From DASUPK01 sp963848955 (GTDB lineage: Bacteria; Actinomycetota; Thermoleophilia; Solirubrobacterales; 70-9): 64,000 nucleotides of DNA. The translations under genes and the position numbers were made by a program. Position 1 is the stretch's first letter, and every line of letters begins with the position of its first letter. Below the pieces are notes generated by a model, which saw only the letters and a list, made by a program, of their open reading frames with translations, was not told the origin of the DNA and ran no database searches. This document shows positions 35,214-45,117 of this stretch, one piece after another. Location: positions 124,001-188,000 of the forward strand of contig CAWKFQ010000024.1 in NCBI GenBank assembly GCA_963848955.1, written 5' to 3'.

Positions 35214-35757
35214 AGACCCAGGCTGGTCTGCGCCTCCGGGTAGGTGACGATGCCGTCCTCGACGACGGCGAAGTCGGTCAGCACATGTTCGGTGAGGCGT
35301 CCGTTCGACTCGAGATGGAGAACGCGCCACCCGCGGGCGGTGATCGCGTCGGCGATCAGGCGGCGGTGGCAGCGCACCCACCAGGCCTCCGCGCACATGA
35401 CGGCGACGCGCTGCTGCCGGGCGAGCTCCTCGAGCTCGGCGAGGCCGCGGCGAACTCCTCGCTCGCCATGTGGTCCGCGTAGCCCCGGAACTGGTCGCTC
35501 TCCCAGGCCCCGTTGGGTGAGTCCGGCAACGGCTTGCGCCGTCCGCCGAGCGACTCTCCGAGCCAGCGGTACCCGATCCCGGCCTGTAGCAGGACCGCGG
35601 CGAGCGCGGTTCGCTCGAAGTGCGGTTGTCGGCGCGACCCCGGGTAACGGCGGACGTCGGCGATCAGCTCGACGCCGGCGCCGCGCAGTAGCTCGACGAA
35701 CTCACCCTCCTCGTGGTTCGAGTGGCCGACCGTGAGGATCTCCCCTTCGGACGCCAT
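35210..35757 (-). CDS. DUF488 family protein (frameshift)
   Basis: A DUF488 protein of about 180 residues. ILTVGHSNHEEGEFVELLRGAGVELIADVRRYPGSRRQPHFE is the diagnostic N-terminal half, and YRWLGESLGGRR follows. The second half (MCAEAWWVRCHRRLIADAIT, VLHLESNGRLTEHVL) is in another frame, joined near 35450 by a one-base indel. The C-x-E-x6-CHR region is the conserved family core. Biochemical function is not established. It converges with the small membrane protein at a shared CTAG. Confidence 0.8.
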
Positions 35758-35797
35758 TCGCGGATTCTCCCGCGCCCGGCCCGCGCCGGGTGGTCGC

Positions 35798-35803
35798 TAT
35801 GCT
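35798..35803 (+). promoter_or_regulatory. TATGCT -10 box of clpP
   Basis: TATGCT, nine bases, then the ATG at 35813. There is no Shine-Dalgarno-like purine run. Confidence 0.5.
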
Positions 35804-35812
35804 CACGCCCCC

Positions 35813-36397
35813 ATGAGTCCCTTGGTCCCGATGGTGGTCGAGCAGACGTCGCGCGGCGAGCGCGCGTTCGACATCTATTCCCGCCTGCTGAACGAGCGGA
35901 TCATCTTCCTCGGCACCCCTGTGACCGAGGACATCGCGAACCTGATCGTCGCGCAGCTCATCCACCTGGAGTCCGAGGACCCCGACAAGGACGTCTCGAT
36001 CTACATCAACTCGCCGGGTGGCTCGGTCTATGCCGGCCTCGCGATCTACGACGCGATGCAGTTCATCAAGCCGGACGTGTCGACAATCTGCGTGGGCGTT
36101 GCGATGAGCATGGGCGCCCTGCTGCTCGCGGGCGGCGCACCGGAGAAGCGGATGGCGCTGCCCAACTCGAAGATCCTGATCCACCAGGTCTCGGGCGGCT
36201 TCTCCGGCCAGGCGACGGACATCGAGATCCACGCCAAGGAGATCATCGACGTCCGCCAGCGACTCGACGAGATCATCTCCAAGCACACCGGCCAGCCGCT
36301 GGAGAAGGTCGCGAAGGACACCGAGCGGGATTACTTCATGAGCGCGCAGGAGGCGAAGGAGTACAAGATCGTCGACCGCGTGATCGAGCACCGCTGA
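35813..36397 (+). CDS. clpP: ATP-dependent Clp protease proteolytic subunit
   Basis: A 194-residue serine protease that forms the double-heptamer chamber fed by ClpX or ClpC. The catalytic Ser is in VGVAMSMGALLLAGG, His in LIHQVSGGFSGQATD, and Asp in KDTERDYFMSA. The N-terminal loop (RGERAFDIYSRLLNERIIFLG) is standard. It starts at ATG 35813, chosen for the TATGCT box and family length. Only one clpP is in this window, whereas actinobacteria usually have two adjacent copies. The next gene begins at its stop codon. Confidence 0.95.
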   Translation: MSPLVPMVVEQTSRGERAFDIYSRLLNERIIFLGTPVTEDIANLIVAQLIHLESEDPDKDVSIYINSPGGSVYAGLAIYDAMQFIKPDVSTICVGVAMSMGALLLAGGAPEKRMALPNSKILIHQVSGGFSGQATDIEIHAKEIIDVRQRLDEIISKHTGQPLEKVAKDTERDYFMSAQEAKEYKIVDRVIEHR

Positions 36398-37179
36398 GGC
36401 TTCTCCCGCTAATCCTCCTCGGCCTCGCCGTAGCGCTAGCCGCGGCACCTGCCACCGCCCAGGACGTCGTCGTGCAGAAGGCATCCGCCTCCCCGGCGCG
36501 AGGGTTCACCGACTCGCTCGGGGGCGTTCGGATCGACTACCGGCTGAGCGGCTCCGCGGCCACCGACGTGGTGATCCGGATCTCGGGCTCGGAGGGGGAG
36601 GTTCGGACCATCGATGTGGCGCAGTCGCCGCCCGGCAAGGACCTGGCCGAGCGCTGGGACGGGCTCACCAATGGGGGCCGGCCGGTGGGCGACGGCACGT
36701 ATCGGATCGTGGTCGCGGTCGCCGGCGGAAACCAGAAGGACGCCGGGACAGTCGAGCTCCACCGCCACTTCTTCCCGGTGCGCGGTCCGCACGGCACCCG
36801 AGGCCCGGTGGGCGAGTTCGGGGCGCCCCGCAACGGGGGCCGGCGGCACAAAGGGTTCGACGTGGTGGCGCGATGCGGGACGCCGCTGGCCGCGACCGTG
36901 ACCGGCACCGTGGTAAAGCGCGCCTACGACGGAAGACTCGACGGTAATTACGTGGTGATCAGGGGACTGGCGGAGAGGCGCAAGTACTGGTACGCCCACA
37001 TGGTCCATCCCTCGACCTTCCATCGCGGCGACTTCGTGCATGTCGGCCAGATCGTCGGCCGCGTCGGCCGGACCGGCAACGCCCGCACGGTGGGCTGCCA
37101 CCTCCACTTCGAGATCCACGTCAACGGAAGGCCGGTGAACCCTGCGCCTTACCTCTGGGCGTGGGATCGTTACAGCTGA
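36394..37179 (+). CDS. Secreted M23 (LytM) peptidase with FlgD-Ig-like domain
   Basis: About 261 residues. A signal peptide (LLPLILLGLAVALAAAPATA) leads to an Ig-like domain of the FlgD type (GGRPVGDGTYRIVVAVAG, about residues 85-105). The M23 domain follows, with zinc ligands in HKGFDVVARC and HLHFEIHVNG. It would cut peptidoglycan cross-links. No ATG, GTG or TTG is available in frame. The best start is the CTG at 36394, which overlaps the clpP stop as CTGA. A hidden indel could also account for this. Confidence 0.75.
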   Translation: MRLLPLILLGLAVALAAAPATAQDVVVQKASASPARGFTDSLGGVRIDYRLSGSAATDVVIRISGSEGEVRTIDVAQSPPGKDLAERWDGLTNGGRPVGDGTYRIVVAVAGGNQKDAGTVELHRHFFPVRGPHGTRGPVGEFGAPRNGGRRHKGFDVVARCGTPLAATVTGTVVKRAYDGRLDGNYVVIRGLAERRKYWYAHMVHPSTFHRGDFVHVGQIVGRVGRTGNARTVGCHLHFEIHVNGRPVNPAPYLWAWDRYS

Positions 37180-37180
37180 G

Positions 37181-37660
37181 ATGTCCGAGGAAGGAATCGA
37201 CCGCGCAGTGCAGCAGGCCCTCGCTCGCGAAGGGATCGATGAGCAGGTCCTGGCGGCAGGCCAGTTCAACCCCCGAGGCCACACCGGCTCGATGTTCGCG
37301 GGGGGTCTTGCGGGAGGCGAGATCGGCGGGGCAGCGGGCTCCGTGGGGGAGGCCGTCGGTGAGGTCGCCGGCGTTGCCGGAGGCATGCGGGCGAACGAGG
37401 CGAGCAGCGGCATGCCGCAGTGGATGCTGGTCGGTGTGACCGCGGACACGGTCTACGGTTTCGACGGGCGCTCACGCAGCAAGACACCCGGCGCGATGGT
37501 CTTCAAGGCGGAGCGGGCGGGACTGGACGTGAAGGTCCATCAGCGGGTCAACGTCCGCGTCCTCGAGTTGATCCACCCGGAGAGCGGCTCGCGGATCGAG
37601 CTCGAGGGGAGCAGGGTCCCGGTCGCCCACTCGAAGGATGTGATCGAGGCTCTCAGTTAG
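37181..37660 (+). CDS. Conserved hypothetical protein with Gly-rich centre
   Basis: A 159-residue protein: helical MSEEGIDRAVQQALAREGID, a Gly/Ala-rich centre (GGLAGGEIGGAAGSVGEAVG) that may be a membrane-inserting or glycine-zipper-like segment, and a beta-rich C-terminal domain (PQWMLVGVTADTVYGFDG, KAERAGLDVKVHQRVNVRVL, RIELEGSRVPVAHSKD). The last part looks like a small PH-like or sensor domain. It starts two bases after the M23 gene and is probably in the same transcript. Family not recognised. Confidence 0.6.
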   Translation: MSEEGIDRAVQQALAREGIDEQVLAAGQFNPRGHTGSMFAGGLAGGEIGGAAGSVGEAVGEVAGVAGGMRANEASSGMPQWMLVGVTADTVYGFDGRSRSKTPGAMVFKAERAGLDVKVHQRVNVRVLELIHPESGSRIELEGSRVPVAHSKDVIEALS

Positions 37661-37856
37661 GGCCATCGACCGCGGGTTTTGGCCCTACCGATCAGGCGGG
37701 TGCCGGCGACCATTCGTGCCGCCGATGTAACTGCGGAAGGAAACAGCCGCTACGCGGCGTAGTTCGTGTGCGTCAGGCCGAGGCCAGCGGCCGTCTAAGC
37801 TTCGAAAGCGAGGAAGGAGCCGGCCGGGCGAAGCGAGACCAAAGGGAGTCATTCCG

Positions 37857-39155
<1,299 letters not shown>

Positions 39156-39196
39156 GTATCTGCGCAGATGAGGAGTTCAGCCCCATGCGGGGGCGC

Positions 39197-39202
39197 GATA
39201 CT
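39197..39202 (+). promoter_or_regulatory. GATACT box of the second SnoaL-like gene
   Basis: GATACT, a ten-base G-rich spacer (CGGTGGGACG), then the ATG at 39213. It is closely like the boxes upstream of 4585, 3852 and 6519. Confidence 0.5.
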
Positions 39203-39212
39203 CGGTGGGACG

Positions 39213-39614
39213 ATGCTGGACGAGAGGGCAGCTCCCATGCTGAATGCGATCGAGGCCTTCAACGAGACGGGGGTGGAGACCGCGCTCCCCTACCTGCATC
39301 CGGAGATCGAATGGGTGGCCCCGCCGGAGTGGTTGGAGGACCGGCTCTACAAGGGTCATGACGGCATCCGGCGCCTGTCGGCCTACTGGACCCAGCTCTT
39401 CGACGAGTACAGGGTGATGCCCCAACGGGTGATGGACGCGGGGGATGGGCGGGTCGTCCTCCTGCTCCAGCAGGAGGGCCGAATCATCGGCAGCGGGGAC
39501 CGGGTCGAGTCGCCGCTCGGCTATCTCGTCGAGATCCGCGACACGCTCGTCGCACGAGTCGAGATCTTCTTCTCCTGGGAAGCGACGCTTGAGGCTGCCG
39601 GGCTATCGGACTAG
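39213..39614 (+). CDS. SnoaL/NTF2-like protein
   Basis: A 133-residue protein of the same fold as that at 4184-4585: an N-terminal helix (MLNAIEAFNETGVETALPYL), HPEIEWVAPPEWLE, YKGHDGIRRLSAYW, the strand pair VMDAGDGRVVLLLQQEGR, and ESPLGYLVEIRDTLVARVEIFFSWEATLEAAGLSD. The final AGLS ending is shared by both. Function unknown, probably small-molecule binding. The ATG was chosen for its GATACT box. Its stop shares a CTAG with the convergent gene at 39611. Confidence 0.75.
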   Translation: MLDERAAPMLNAIEAFNETGVETALPYLHPEIEWVAPPEWLEDRLYKGHDGIRRLSAYWTQLFDEYRVMPQRVMDAGDGRVVLLLQQEGRIIGSGDRVESPLGYLVEIRDTLVARVEIFFSWEATLEAAGLSD

Positions 39615-40003
39615 GCCGTCCCGGCCCGGCTGAATCCGCCTAGATAGTCCGGTGTGACGCTGAGCGCAACGCCCGCACCCGCTTGCTGTTTCAGCATCTC
39701 GAGGATGCCGTCACTGGGGGATCCGTAGACCTCGACGCTCGTCGTGGCATCGAGGGTCTCGGCGTACGCCTGCTCCGCCCGTTCCCGGACCACTCCCATA
39801 TGGAACTCGAAGGAGTCGGTGTCGGGATGGACCTGGACGACCTTCACCTCCGTGCCCTCCCGATTCGCGTACTCGTTGAACGCGATCAGCCGAGGCTCGT
39901 TCTCCTGGATGAAGTCGCTGAGGCCGGGGACCCGCCTCCTCTCGTCGTCGAGCTTCCCCTCCTTGAGTTTGTTGGTGGCGACGAAGATGAATGGCCCGGA
40001 CAA
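39611..40003 (-). CDS. Possible dimeric alpha/beta-barrel protein
   Basis: A 130-residue protein starting at a TTG (SGPFIFVATNKLKEGKLDDE) with GGAGGGACC just upstream. The order FIFVATNKLKEGK..., PGLSDFIQENEPRLIAFNEY, VKVVQVHPDTDSFEFHM and TTSVEVYGSP is the beta-alpha-beta-beta pattern of ABM-like ferredoxin-fold proteins, but the signature is weak. A longer form from 40066 is less likely. Function unknown. Convergent with the SnoaL-like gene. Confidence 0.6.
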   Translation of the reverse strand: MSGPFIFVATNKLKEGKLDDERRRVPGLSDFIQENEPRLIAFNEYANREGTEVKVVQVHPDTDSFEFHMGVVRERAEQAYAETLDATTSVEVYGSPSDGILEMLKQQAGAGVALSVTPDYLGGFSRAGTA

Positions 40004-40070
40004 TGGTCCCTCCTCGGTTTGTGGCGGACTGGCCCGCGGATTCTGTGGGTGGCTCCGCGGAACCACGAAC

Positions 40071-40076
40071 TATCCT
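40071..40076 (+). promoter_or_regulatory. TATCCT -10 box, leaderless start
   Basis: TATCCT, eight bases, then the ATG at 40085. Confidence 0.45.
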
Positions 40077-40084
40077 CCAGGCCC

Positions 40085-40444
40085 ATGAGCACACGTTCGT
40101 CCCGCGAGCCCGTTGAGGCGGTCAGGCACCAGCTCCGGCCCCTGTTCGATCAGGTGGTCGTCAAGGAGCTGGACCAGGACCGCATGCGCAGGTCCGGCCT
40201 CGTCGTGCCGCAGGGCATTGACGAGCCCCCGCCCCAGCAGGGGATCGTGTTGGCCGTCGGGCCGGGTCTCGACTGGTGGGAGGGTGCGGGAGTGGACATG
40301 CCGGTGCAGCCCGGCGACCACGTCGTCTTCCCATCGGCGGCGGGCGTCTGGGTCGAGATCGACGAGGAGCGCTTGCTCGTCTGCCGGGTCGGCGAAATCC
40401 TGGGCATCCTCGAGTCGCTCGACGGCGGGCCGCCTGACTCCTAG
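40085..40444 (+). CDS. GroES-like (Cpn10-fold) protein without GroEL
   Basis: A 119-residue Cpn10-fold protein: LRPLFDQVVVKELDQDRMRR, SGLVVPQGIDEPPPQQGIVLAVGPG, MPVQPGDHVVFPSAAGVWVEID, ERLLVCRVGEILGI. The mobile-loop segment (SGLVVPQGIDEPP) is close to that of GroES (TxGGIVLP), so binding of a GroEL is plausible. The N-terminal 20 residues and the Trp-rich insertion (LDWWEGAGVD) are unusual. There is no groEL next to it. It is in front of valS. Confidence 0.8.
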   Translation: MSTRSSREPVEAVRHQLRPLFDQVVVKELDQDRMRRSGLVVPQGIDEPPPQQGIVLAVGPGLDWWEGAGVDMPVQPGDHVVFPSAAGVWVEIDEERLLVCRVGEILGILESLDGGPPDS

Positions 40445-40463
40445 CCCAGCGGCGGGGCGCGAT

Positions 40464-40469
40464 TAACAT
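40464..40469 (+). promoter_or_regulatory. TAACAT -10 box of valS
   Basis: TAACAT, seven bases, then the GTG at 40477. Confidence 0.5.
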
Positions 40470-40476
40470 CGCCCGC

Positions 40477-43026
40477 GTGGACGCGGAGCGCCGAAAGACA
40501 CTCGAGAACACGACCCGCTGGGACCCCGGTGCGGTGGAGCGGCAGGTATTCGAGCGCTGGATGCAGGGCGGCTGGTTTCACCCGCCCGCGGAGGGCTCGC
40601 CTGAGGAGAACTACTCGATCGCGATCCCGCCGCCGAACGTCACCGGCGCGCTCCACATGGGCCATGCCCTGAACGGGTCCGTCCAGGACGCCCTCATCCG
40701 CCTCAACCGGATGCGCGGCCGCGACACGCTCTGGATCCTCGGCACCGACCACGCCGGGATCGCGACCCAGGCCGTGGTTGAGAAGGAACTGGCCACCGAG
40801 GGCACCTCGCGCGAGGAGCTGGGACGCGAGGCGTTCACCGAGCGCGTCTGGGCCTGGAAGGAGAAGTACGGCTCGACGATCATCGAGCAGTACCAGCGGC
40901 TCGGCGCGTCGTGTGACTACGAGCGGGAGCGGTTCACGCTCGACGACGGGTATGTGAAGGCGGTCTATCGCGTCTTTGCCGAGCTCTACCGCAAGGGCTG
41001 GATCTACCGCGACAACTACATGGTCAACTGGGACCCTGGAACCCAGTCGGCGATCTCGGACCTCGAGGTTGAGAACCGCGAGGTCATCGACACGCTCTAC
41101 GAGATCGCCTATCCGCTGGAGGACGGCGGAGAGCTGATCGTGGCGACGGTGCGGCCCGAGACGATGCTTGCCGACACGGCTGTCGCGGTGAACCCGGCCG
41201 ACGAGCGCTATGGGGACGTCGTCGGCAAGCACGCGATCCTGCCGCTCGTCGGCAGGCGCCTGCCGGTGATCGCCGATCAGCACGTCGACCCGGAGTTCGG
41301 CACCGGCGCGCTCAAGATCACGCCGGGCCACGACCCCAACGACTTCGAGATCGGCCGCGCCAACAACCTGCCCGAGATCAGCGTGATCGGCGAGGACGGG
41401 CGGATCACCGACGAGGCGCCGGAGCGCTTCCGCGGGATGACCGCCGAGGAGGCGCAGGACGCCGTGGTTGCCGAGCTGCGCGAACAGGGGCTGATCCGGG
41501 AGGAGGAGCCCTACACACACTCGGTGCCGTTCTCGCACCGCTCCGGGAAGAGGATCGAGCCGCTGATCTCGCTGCAGTGGTTCTGCCGGATGGACGAGAT
41601 GGCGAAGCCGGCGATCAAGGCGGTGAGCGAGGGGCGGGTCAGGTTCATCCCCGCCGATCCCCACACCAAGGTCTACCTCGACTGGATGGAGCGGATCCGG
41701 CCCTGGTGCATCTCCCGACAGCTCTGGTGGGGGCACCGGCTGCCGGTCTGGTACCGCGGCGACGAGACCTACGTCGGTGAGCAGCCGCCCGAGGGCGAGG
41801 GCTGGGAGCAGGAGTCCGACGTGCTCGACACCTGGTTCAGCTCCGCGCTCTGGCCGTTCGCGACGCTCGGCTGGCCGGACACGGACGCGCCCGAGTTCAA
41901 GGCCTTTTTCCCGACCGACACGATGGTGACGGCGCGCGACATCATCTTCCTCTGGGTCGCACGGATGATCATGACCTCGCTCGAGTTCACGGGCGAGGCC
42001 CCGTTCTCCGACGTCTACGTCCACTCGATCATCCAGGCGCCCGACGGGCGGCGCATGTCGAAGAGCCTCGGCACGGGCATCGACCCGCTCGAGGAGATGG
42101 AGCGGCACGGAGCGGACGCGCTGCGCTTCGGGCTGCTGGCGATGTCGTCGGCGCAGGACGTGCGCTTTTCCGAGGCGCGGGTCCAGCAGGGTCGGGACCT
42201 CGCCAACAAGATGTGGAACGCGTCGCGGCTGGTGCTGATGGAGGCTCGGGACGATGTCGAGCCGGGGCCGCGCACGAACCGCGTCGAGGACCGCTGGATC
42301 GCGTCGCGGCTGCAGCGGGCCGTGCGCTCGGTGAGCGAGTCGATCGAGGCGTACGACTTCTCTCATGCCGCCCTCGACCTCTACGACTTCTTCTGGTCGG
42401 AGCTCTGCGACTGGTATCTCGAAATCGTCAAGCCGCGGCTCTACGACGGCGACGAGGACGCTTCGGCGACCCTCCTCTGGGCGCTCGAGCAGGTGCTGGC
42501 CCTCGCCCATCCGATGATGCCCTTCGTCACCGAGGAGATCTACTCGTATCTGCCCGAGCCGAGCGCGGAGGCCCTGGTCATCCATCCGTTTCCGGAGCCG
42601 GATGAGGGCCTGGTCGACGAGTCCGCCGAGGCCCAGATCGGGCAGGCGATCGCGCTGACGCGCGCGCTGCGGCGCTGGCGCGACCTGGCCGGCGTGCCGG
42701 TGAAGCAGGTGCTGGCCGCGAGGACCGATGACTCCCGGCCACACGAGCTGGTCTCGCGGCTCGCCCGGGTCGAGTTCTCGGAGGACGGCGGCGCGCCGAT
42801 CGCGAGTGTCGCCGGCGTCGAGCTCCTGGAGACCGAGGGGGTCGACCCGAAGGCCGTGGCGGCGCGGATCGAGGAGCGGCGAGAGATGCTTCGCGCCGAG
42901 GTGAAGCGGGGCGAGGGCAAACTCTCCAATGAGGGCTTCGTGGCGAAGGCCCCCGCTGACGTGGTCGACGCGGAGCGGGAGAAGCTCGCCGCCTACCGGG
43001 CCGAGCTCGAGGAACTGGGCGGATAG
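40477..43026 (+). CDS. valS: Valyl-tRNA synthetase
   Basis: An 849-residue class I synthetase charging tRNA-Val. The first signature is HMGH (60-63, in PPPNVTGALHMGHALNG), the second is RRMSKSLG at about 523-530, and the CP1 editing domain region has TVRPETMLADTAVAVNP. The anticodon-binding domain is followed by a C-terminal coiled coil (EERREMLRAEVKRGEGKLSN and AEREKLAAYRAELEELGG), as in other ValS. The GTG start at 40477 follows a TAACAT box. folC begins at its end. Confidence 0.97.
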   Translation: MDAERRKTLENTTRWDPGAVERQVFERWMQGGWFHPPAEGSPEENYSIAIPPPNVTGALHMGHALNGSVQDALIRLNRMRGRDTLWILGTDHAGIATQAVVEKELATEGTSREELGREAFTERVWAWKEKYGSTIIEQYQRLGASCDYERERFTLDDGYVKAVYRVFAELYRKGWIYRDNYMVNWDPGTQSAISDLEVENREVIDTLYEIAYPLEDGGELIVATVRPETMLADTAVAVNPADERYGDVVGKHAILPLVGRRLPVIADQHVDPEFGTGALKITPGHDPNDFEIGRANNLPEISVIGEDGRITDEAPERFRGMTAEEAQDAVVAELREQGLIREEEPYTHSVPFSHRSGKRIEPLISLQWFCRMDEMAKPAIKAVSEGRVRFIPADPHTKVYLDWMERIRPWCISRQLWWGHRLPVWYRGDETYVGEQPPEGEGWEQESDVLDTWFSSALWPFATLGWPDTDAPEFKAFFPTDTMVTARDIIFLWVARMIMTSLEFTGEAPFSDVYVHSIIQAPDGRRMSKSLGTGIDPLEEMERHGADALRFGLLAMSSAQDVRFSEARVQQGRDLANKMWNASRLVLMEARDDVEPGPRTNRVEDRWIASRLQRAVRSVSESIEAYDFSHAALDLYDFFWSELCDWYLEIVKPRLYDGDEDASATLLWALEQVLALAHPMMPFVTEEIYSYLPEPSAEALVIHPFPEPDEGLVDESAEAQIGQAIALTRALRRWRDLAGVPVKQVLAARTDDSRPHELVSRLARVEFSEDGGAPIASVAGVELLETEGVDPKAVAARIEERREMLRAEVKRGEGKLSNEGFVAKAPADVVDAEREKLAAYRAELEELGG

Positions 43027-44257
43027 CCACCGCCGAGGAGATCCTTCACCGCCGCGAGGTCCTGGGCTGGAAGCTGGGGCTCGAGCGGATGCGGCGGCTC
43101 TGCCAGCTGCTGGGGATGCCGCAGAACCGATTCGCCTCGATCCACGTCGTCGGGACCAACGGCAAGACCTCGGTGACGCGGATGACCGCGGCGCTGTTGG
43201 AGGCGCACGGGGTGACGACCGGCGCCTACGTCTCCCCGCACATCACCTCGTGGCGGGAGCGCGTTCTGATCCGCGGCGAGCCGATCTCGGAAGAGGCGTT
43301 CACGCGGAGCGCTCGAGCGAGCCGAGCAGGCCGCGGAGGTGGCCGACCGCACGGCCGGCGACGAGGGGCCCGTCACCCAGTTCGAGCTGCTCACCGCGGC
43401 GGCCTTCGTCGCCTTCGCCGCCGCGCGCGTCGACTACGCGGTGATCGAGGCGGGCCTGGGCGGCCGCCTCGACGCCACCAATGTGATCCCGTCGCAGCTC
43501 ACGGTCCTCACCTCGGTCGGCTACGACCACACCGAGTGGCTGGGGGAGACCCTGGAGGAGATCGCGGCGGAGAAGGTGGCCGTGCTGCGGGACCACACTG
43601 CTCTGATCGCCGGGAACCTTCCACCGAACGCCATGTCCGTGGTGAATCGGGAAGCGGAGGCCCGGCATGTCAATCCCCTCTACGCCGACCGGCGACGGCA
43701 CGTTCGGCTTTCAAGCGCAGAATCTGATGCTTGCGTTGGCGGCCGCCCGTCAGGTGCTCGGCGAGGTGGACTGGGATCCGACGTTCCAAGTCCGTCTCCA
43801 GATGTCGATACCGGGCAGGGCTCAGCTGGAGCCAGGCGATCCTGACGTCATCTATGACGCAGCGCATAACCCCGACGGAGCGAGGGCGCTCGCCGAGTTG
43901 CTCCCTGGTCTCTCTCACGACCGCCCGGTGATCTGCTGCCTCGCGATCCTTGAGGGCAAGGACGCACCCGGCATCGTCAGCGCGCTTGCGCCCGCGGTTT
44001 CGCACTGCGTCTGCACCGAGATCCCGCCGGAGCGCATCGAGGGCTCCGGCCGGCCGGGCGGGCGCTCGAGGCCGGCGCTCGAGGTGGCGGCGCTGTGCCA
44101 GAAGGCGGGGGTGGACGCCGAGGCGATCGCGGATCCGCTGGCCGCCTGGGAGAGGGCACGGGAACTTGCCAGAGAGCGGGGAGGGGTCGCGCTGGCGGCC
44201 GGCAGTCACTACCTTCTGTCATCGATATGGACAGAGAGGCCCGCTCAGAGCTCCTGA
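43023..44257 (+). CDS. folC: Folylpolyglutamate/dihydrofolate synthase (frameshifts)
   Basis: A Mur-ligase-family enzyme that adds glutamate to folates. It reads LGWKLGLERMRRLCQLLGMP, then ASIHVVGTNGKTSVTRM (P-loop GTNGKTS), VSPHITSWRERVLIRGEPI, then in a second frame FELLTAAAFVAFAAARVDYAVIEAGLGGRLDATNVI and YDHTEWLGETLEEIAAEKV. A third frame carries DVIYDAAHNPDGARALAELL to the end. Frames change near 43305 and 43670 without loss of sequence, so these are likely indels. The start is unclear: the frame opens at an ATA at 43023 just before the valS stop, with no normal start codon before ATG 43089. Confidence 0.85.
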
Positions 44258-44346
44258 CGATGATGGGACTCGTCGCCGTGGTCGTGGCGGTGGTGATCCT
44301 GGTCTTCTTCGCCTTCGGCTACGTCTTCGGGCTGCTCTTCCTCTGA
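44227..44346 (+). CDS. Very small single-pass membrane protein
   Basis: A 39-residue frame: MDREARSELL, then the continuous hydrophobic segment TMMGLVAVVVAVVILVFFAF and GYVFGLLFL at the end. It overlaps the last 31 bases of folC. Compact length and placement after folC suggest a real micro-protein, but there is no ribosome signal beyond GATATGG. Confidence 0.45.
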   Translation: MDREARSELLTMMGLVAVVVAVVILVFFAFGYVFGLLFL

Positions 44347-44432
44347 TCAGGGCGAAAGACCCGTAAATCCCGCACGCAGGCAGGGTTCCACGCACCTATA
44401 AGGAAATACGTACACTCGCGCCTCCCACTCCC

Positions 44433-45117
44433 ATGCCCCTCGCACTCTTCGGACTCGACGGCGGCGTTGGCCTGATCGTCAACCTGCTGATCCTCTTCCT
44501 GATCGTCGTCTATTTGGCGCTGATCTACTGGACCTACCTCGACGCCCGGAGGCGGATCGAGGACCCGGTGCTGATCGCGTGCGCCACGCTGGCGTCTGTC
44601 TTTCCGTACCTGGGCACGATCGTCTACACGATCCTGCGCCCGCCGGAGTTCCTCGAGGATCGCGAGGAGCGGGAGTTGGAGCTGCGAGCCGCCGAGCTCG
44701 AGCTGCGGCAGCGGATCGAGAACTCCTGCCCGCACTGCGAGTACCCGATCGAGCGCAACTACCTGCGCTGCCCGAACTGCGAGCGGCGCCTGCGCAATCC
44801 CTGCCGGAAGTGCAACAAGCCGCTCGATCCGAAGTGGGGGATCTGCCCCTATTGCGAGACGGAGGTGCGCAAGGAGCAGCGGCCCGCACGCGAGCCGCGG
44901 CGCACCGACCGCCAGCGGACGGCTCGCGCCGCAGCGCAGAGGACGGCCCGAAGCGAGCGGAGCGACAGAAGCGAACGAAGTGAGAAGCGAAATAAGTGAA
45001 AGAAGTGACAGAAGCGACCGGGCTGATCGGAACGACGGCCCGGCTCGGCGCAAGCCGCGTCCGGTCGCAGCGCGCGAGCAGGAGCAGCCGACCCGCTCGA
45101 GCCGCTCCTCGCGCTAG
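44433..45117 (+). CDS. Membrane protein with double zinc ribbon and repetitive tail (frameshift)
   Basis: About 228 residues when one indel is corrected. There are one or two N-terminal membrane segments (VGLIVNLLILFLIVVYLALI, LIACATLASVFPYLGTIVYT), a short coiled coil (DREERELELRAAELELRQRI) and two zinc ribbons with four CxxC pairs (CPHC, CPNC, CRKC, CPYC). The tail is made of SER/SDR repeats. In the given sequence the frame stops at 44999 in this repeat, but a one-base shift continues SERSDRSDRADRNDG to SRSSR and TAG at 45115. TACACT lies 15 bases before the ATG. The TAG shares a CTAG with the convergent gene. Confidence 0.6.
44940..45030 (+). repeat. Imperfect nine-base repeats coding an SER/SDR tail
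   Basis: Units of the type AGCGANNGA / AGTGANAGA recur about nine times with a nine-base step and drift. They code for Ser-Glu-Arg / Ser-Asp-Arg. Such tracts expand and contract by slippage, and the frameshift that cuts the gene falls inside this tract. Confidence 0.6.

Noticed and set aside
44940..45030. CRISPR-like array
   Set aside because: The units are nine bases with no unique spacers and lie inside a reading frame. No cas gene is in the window.
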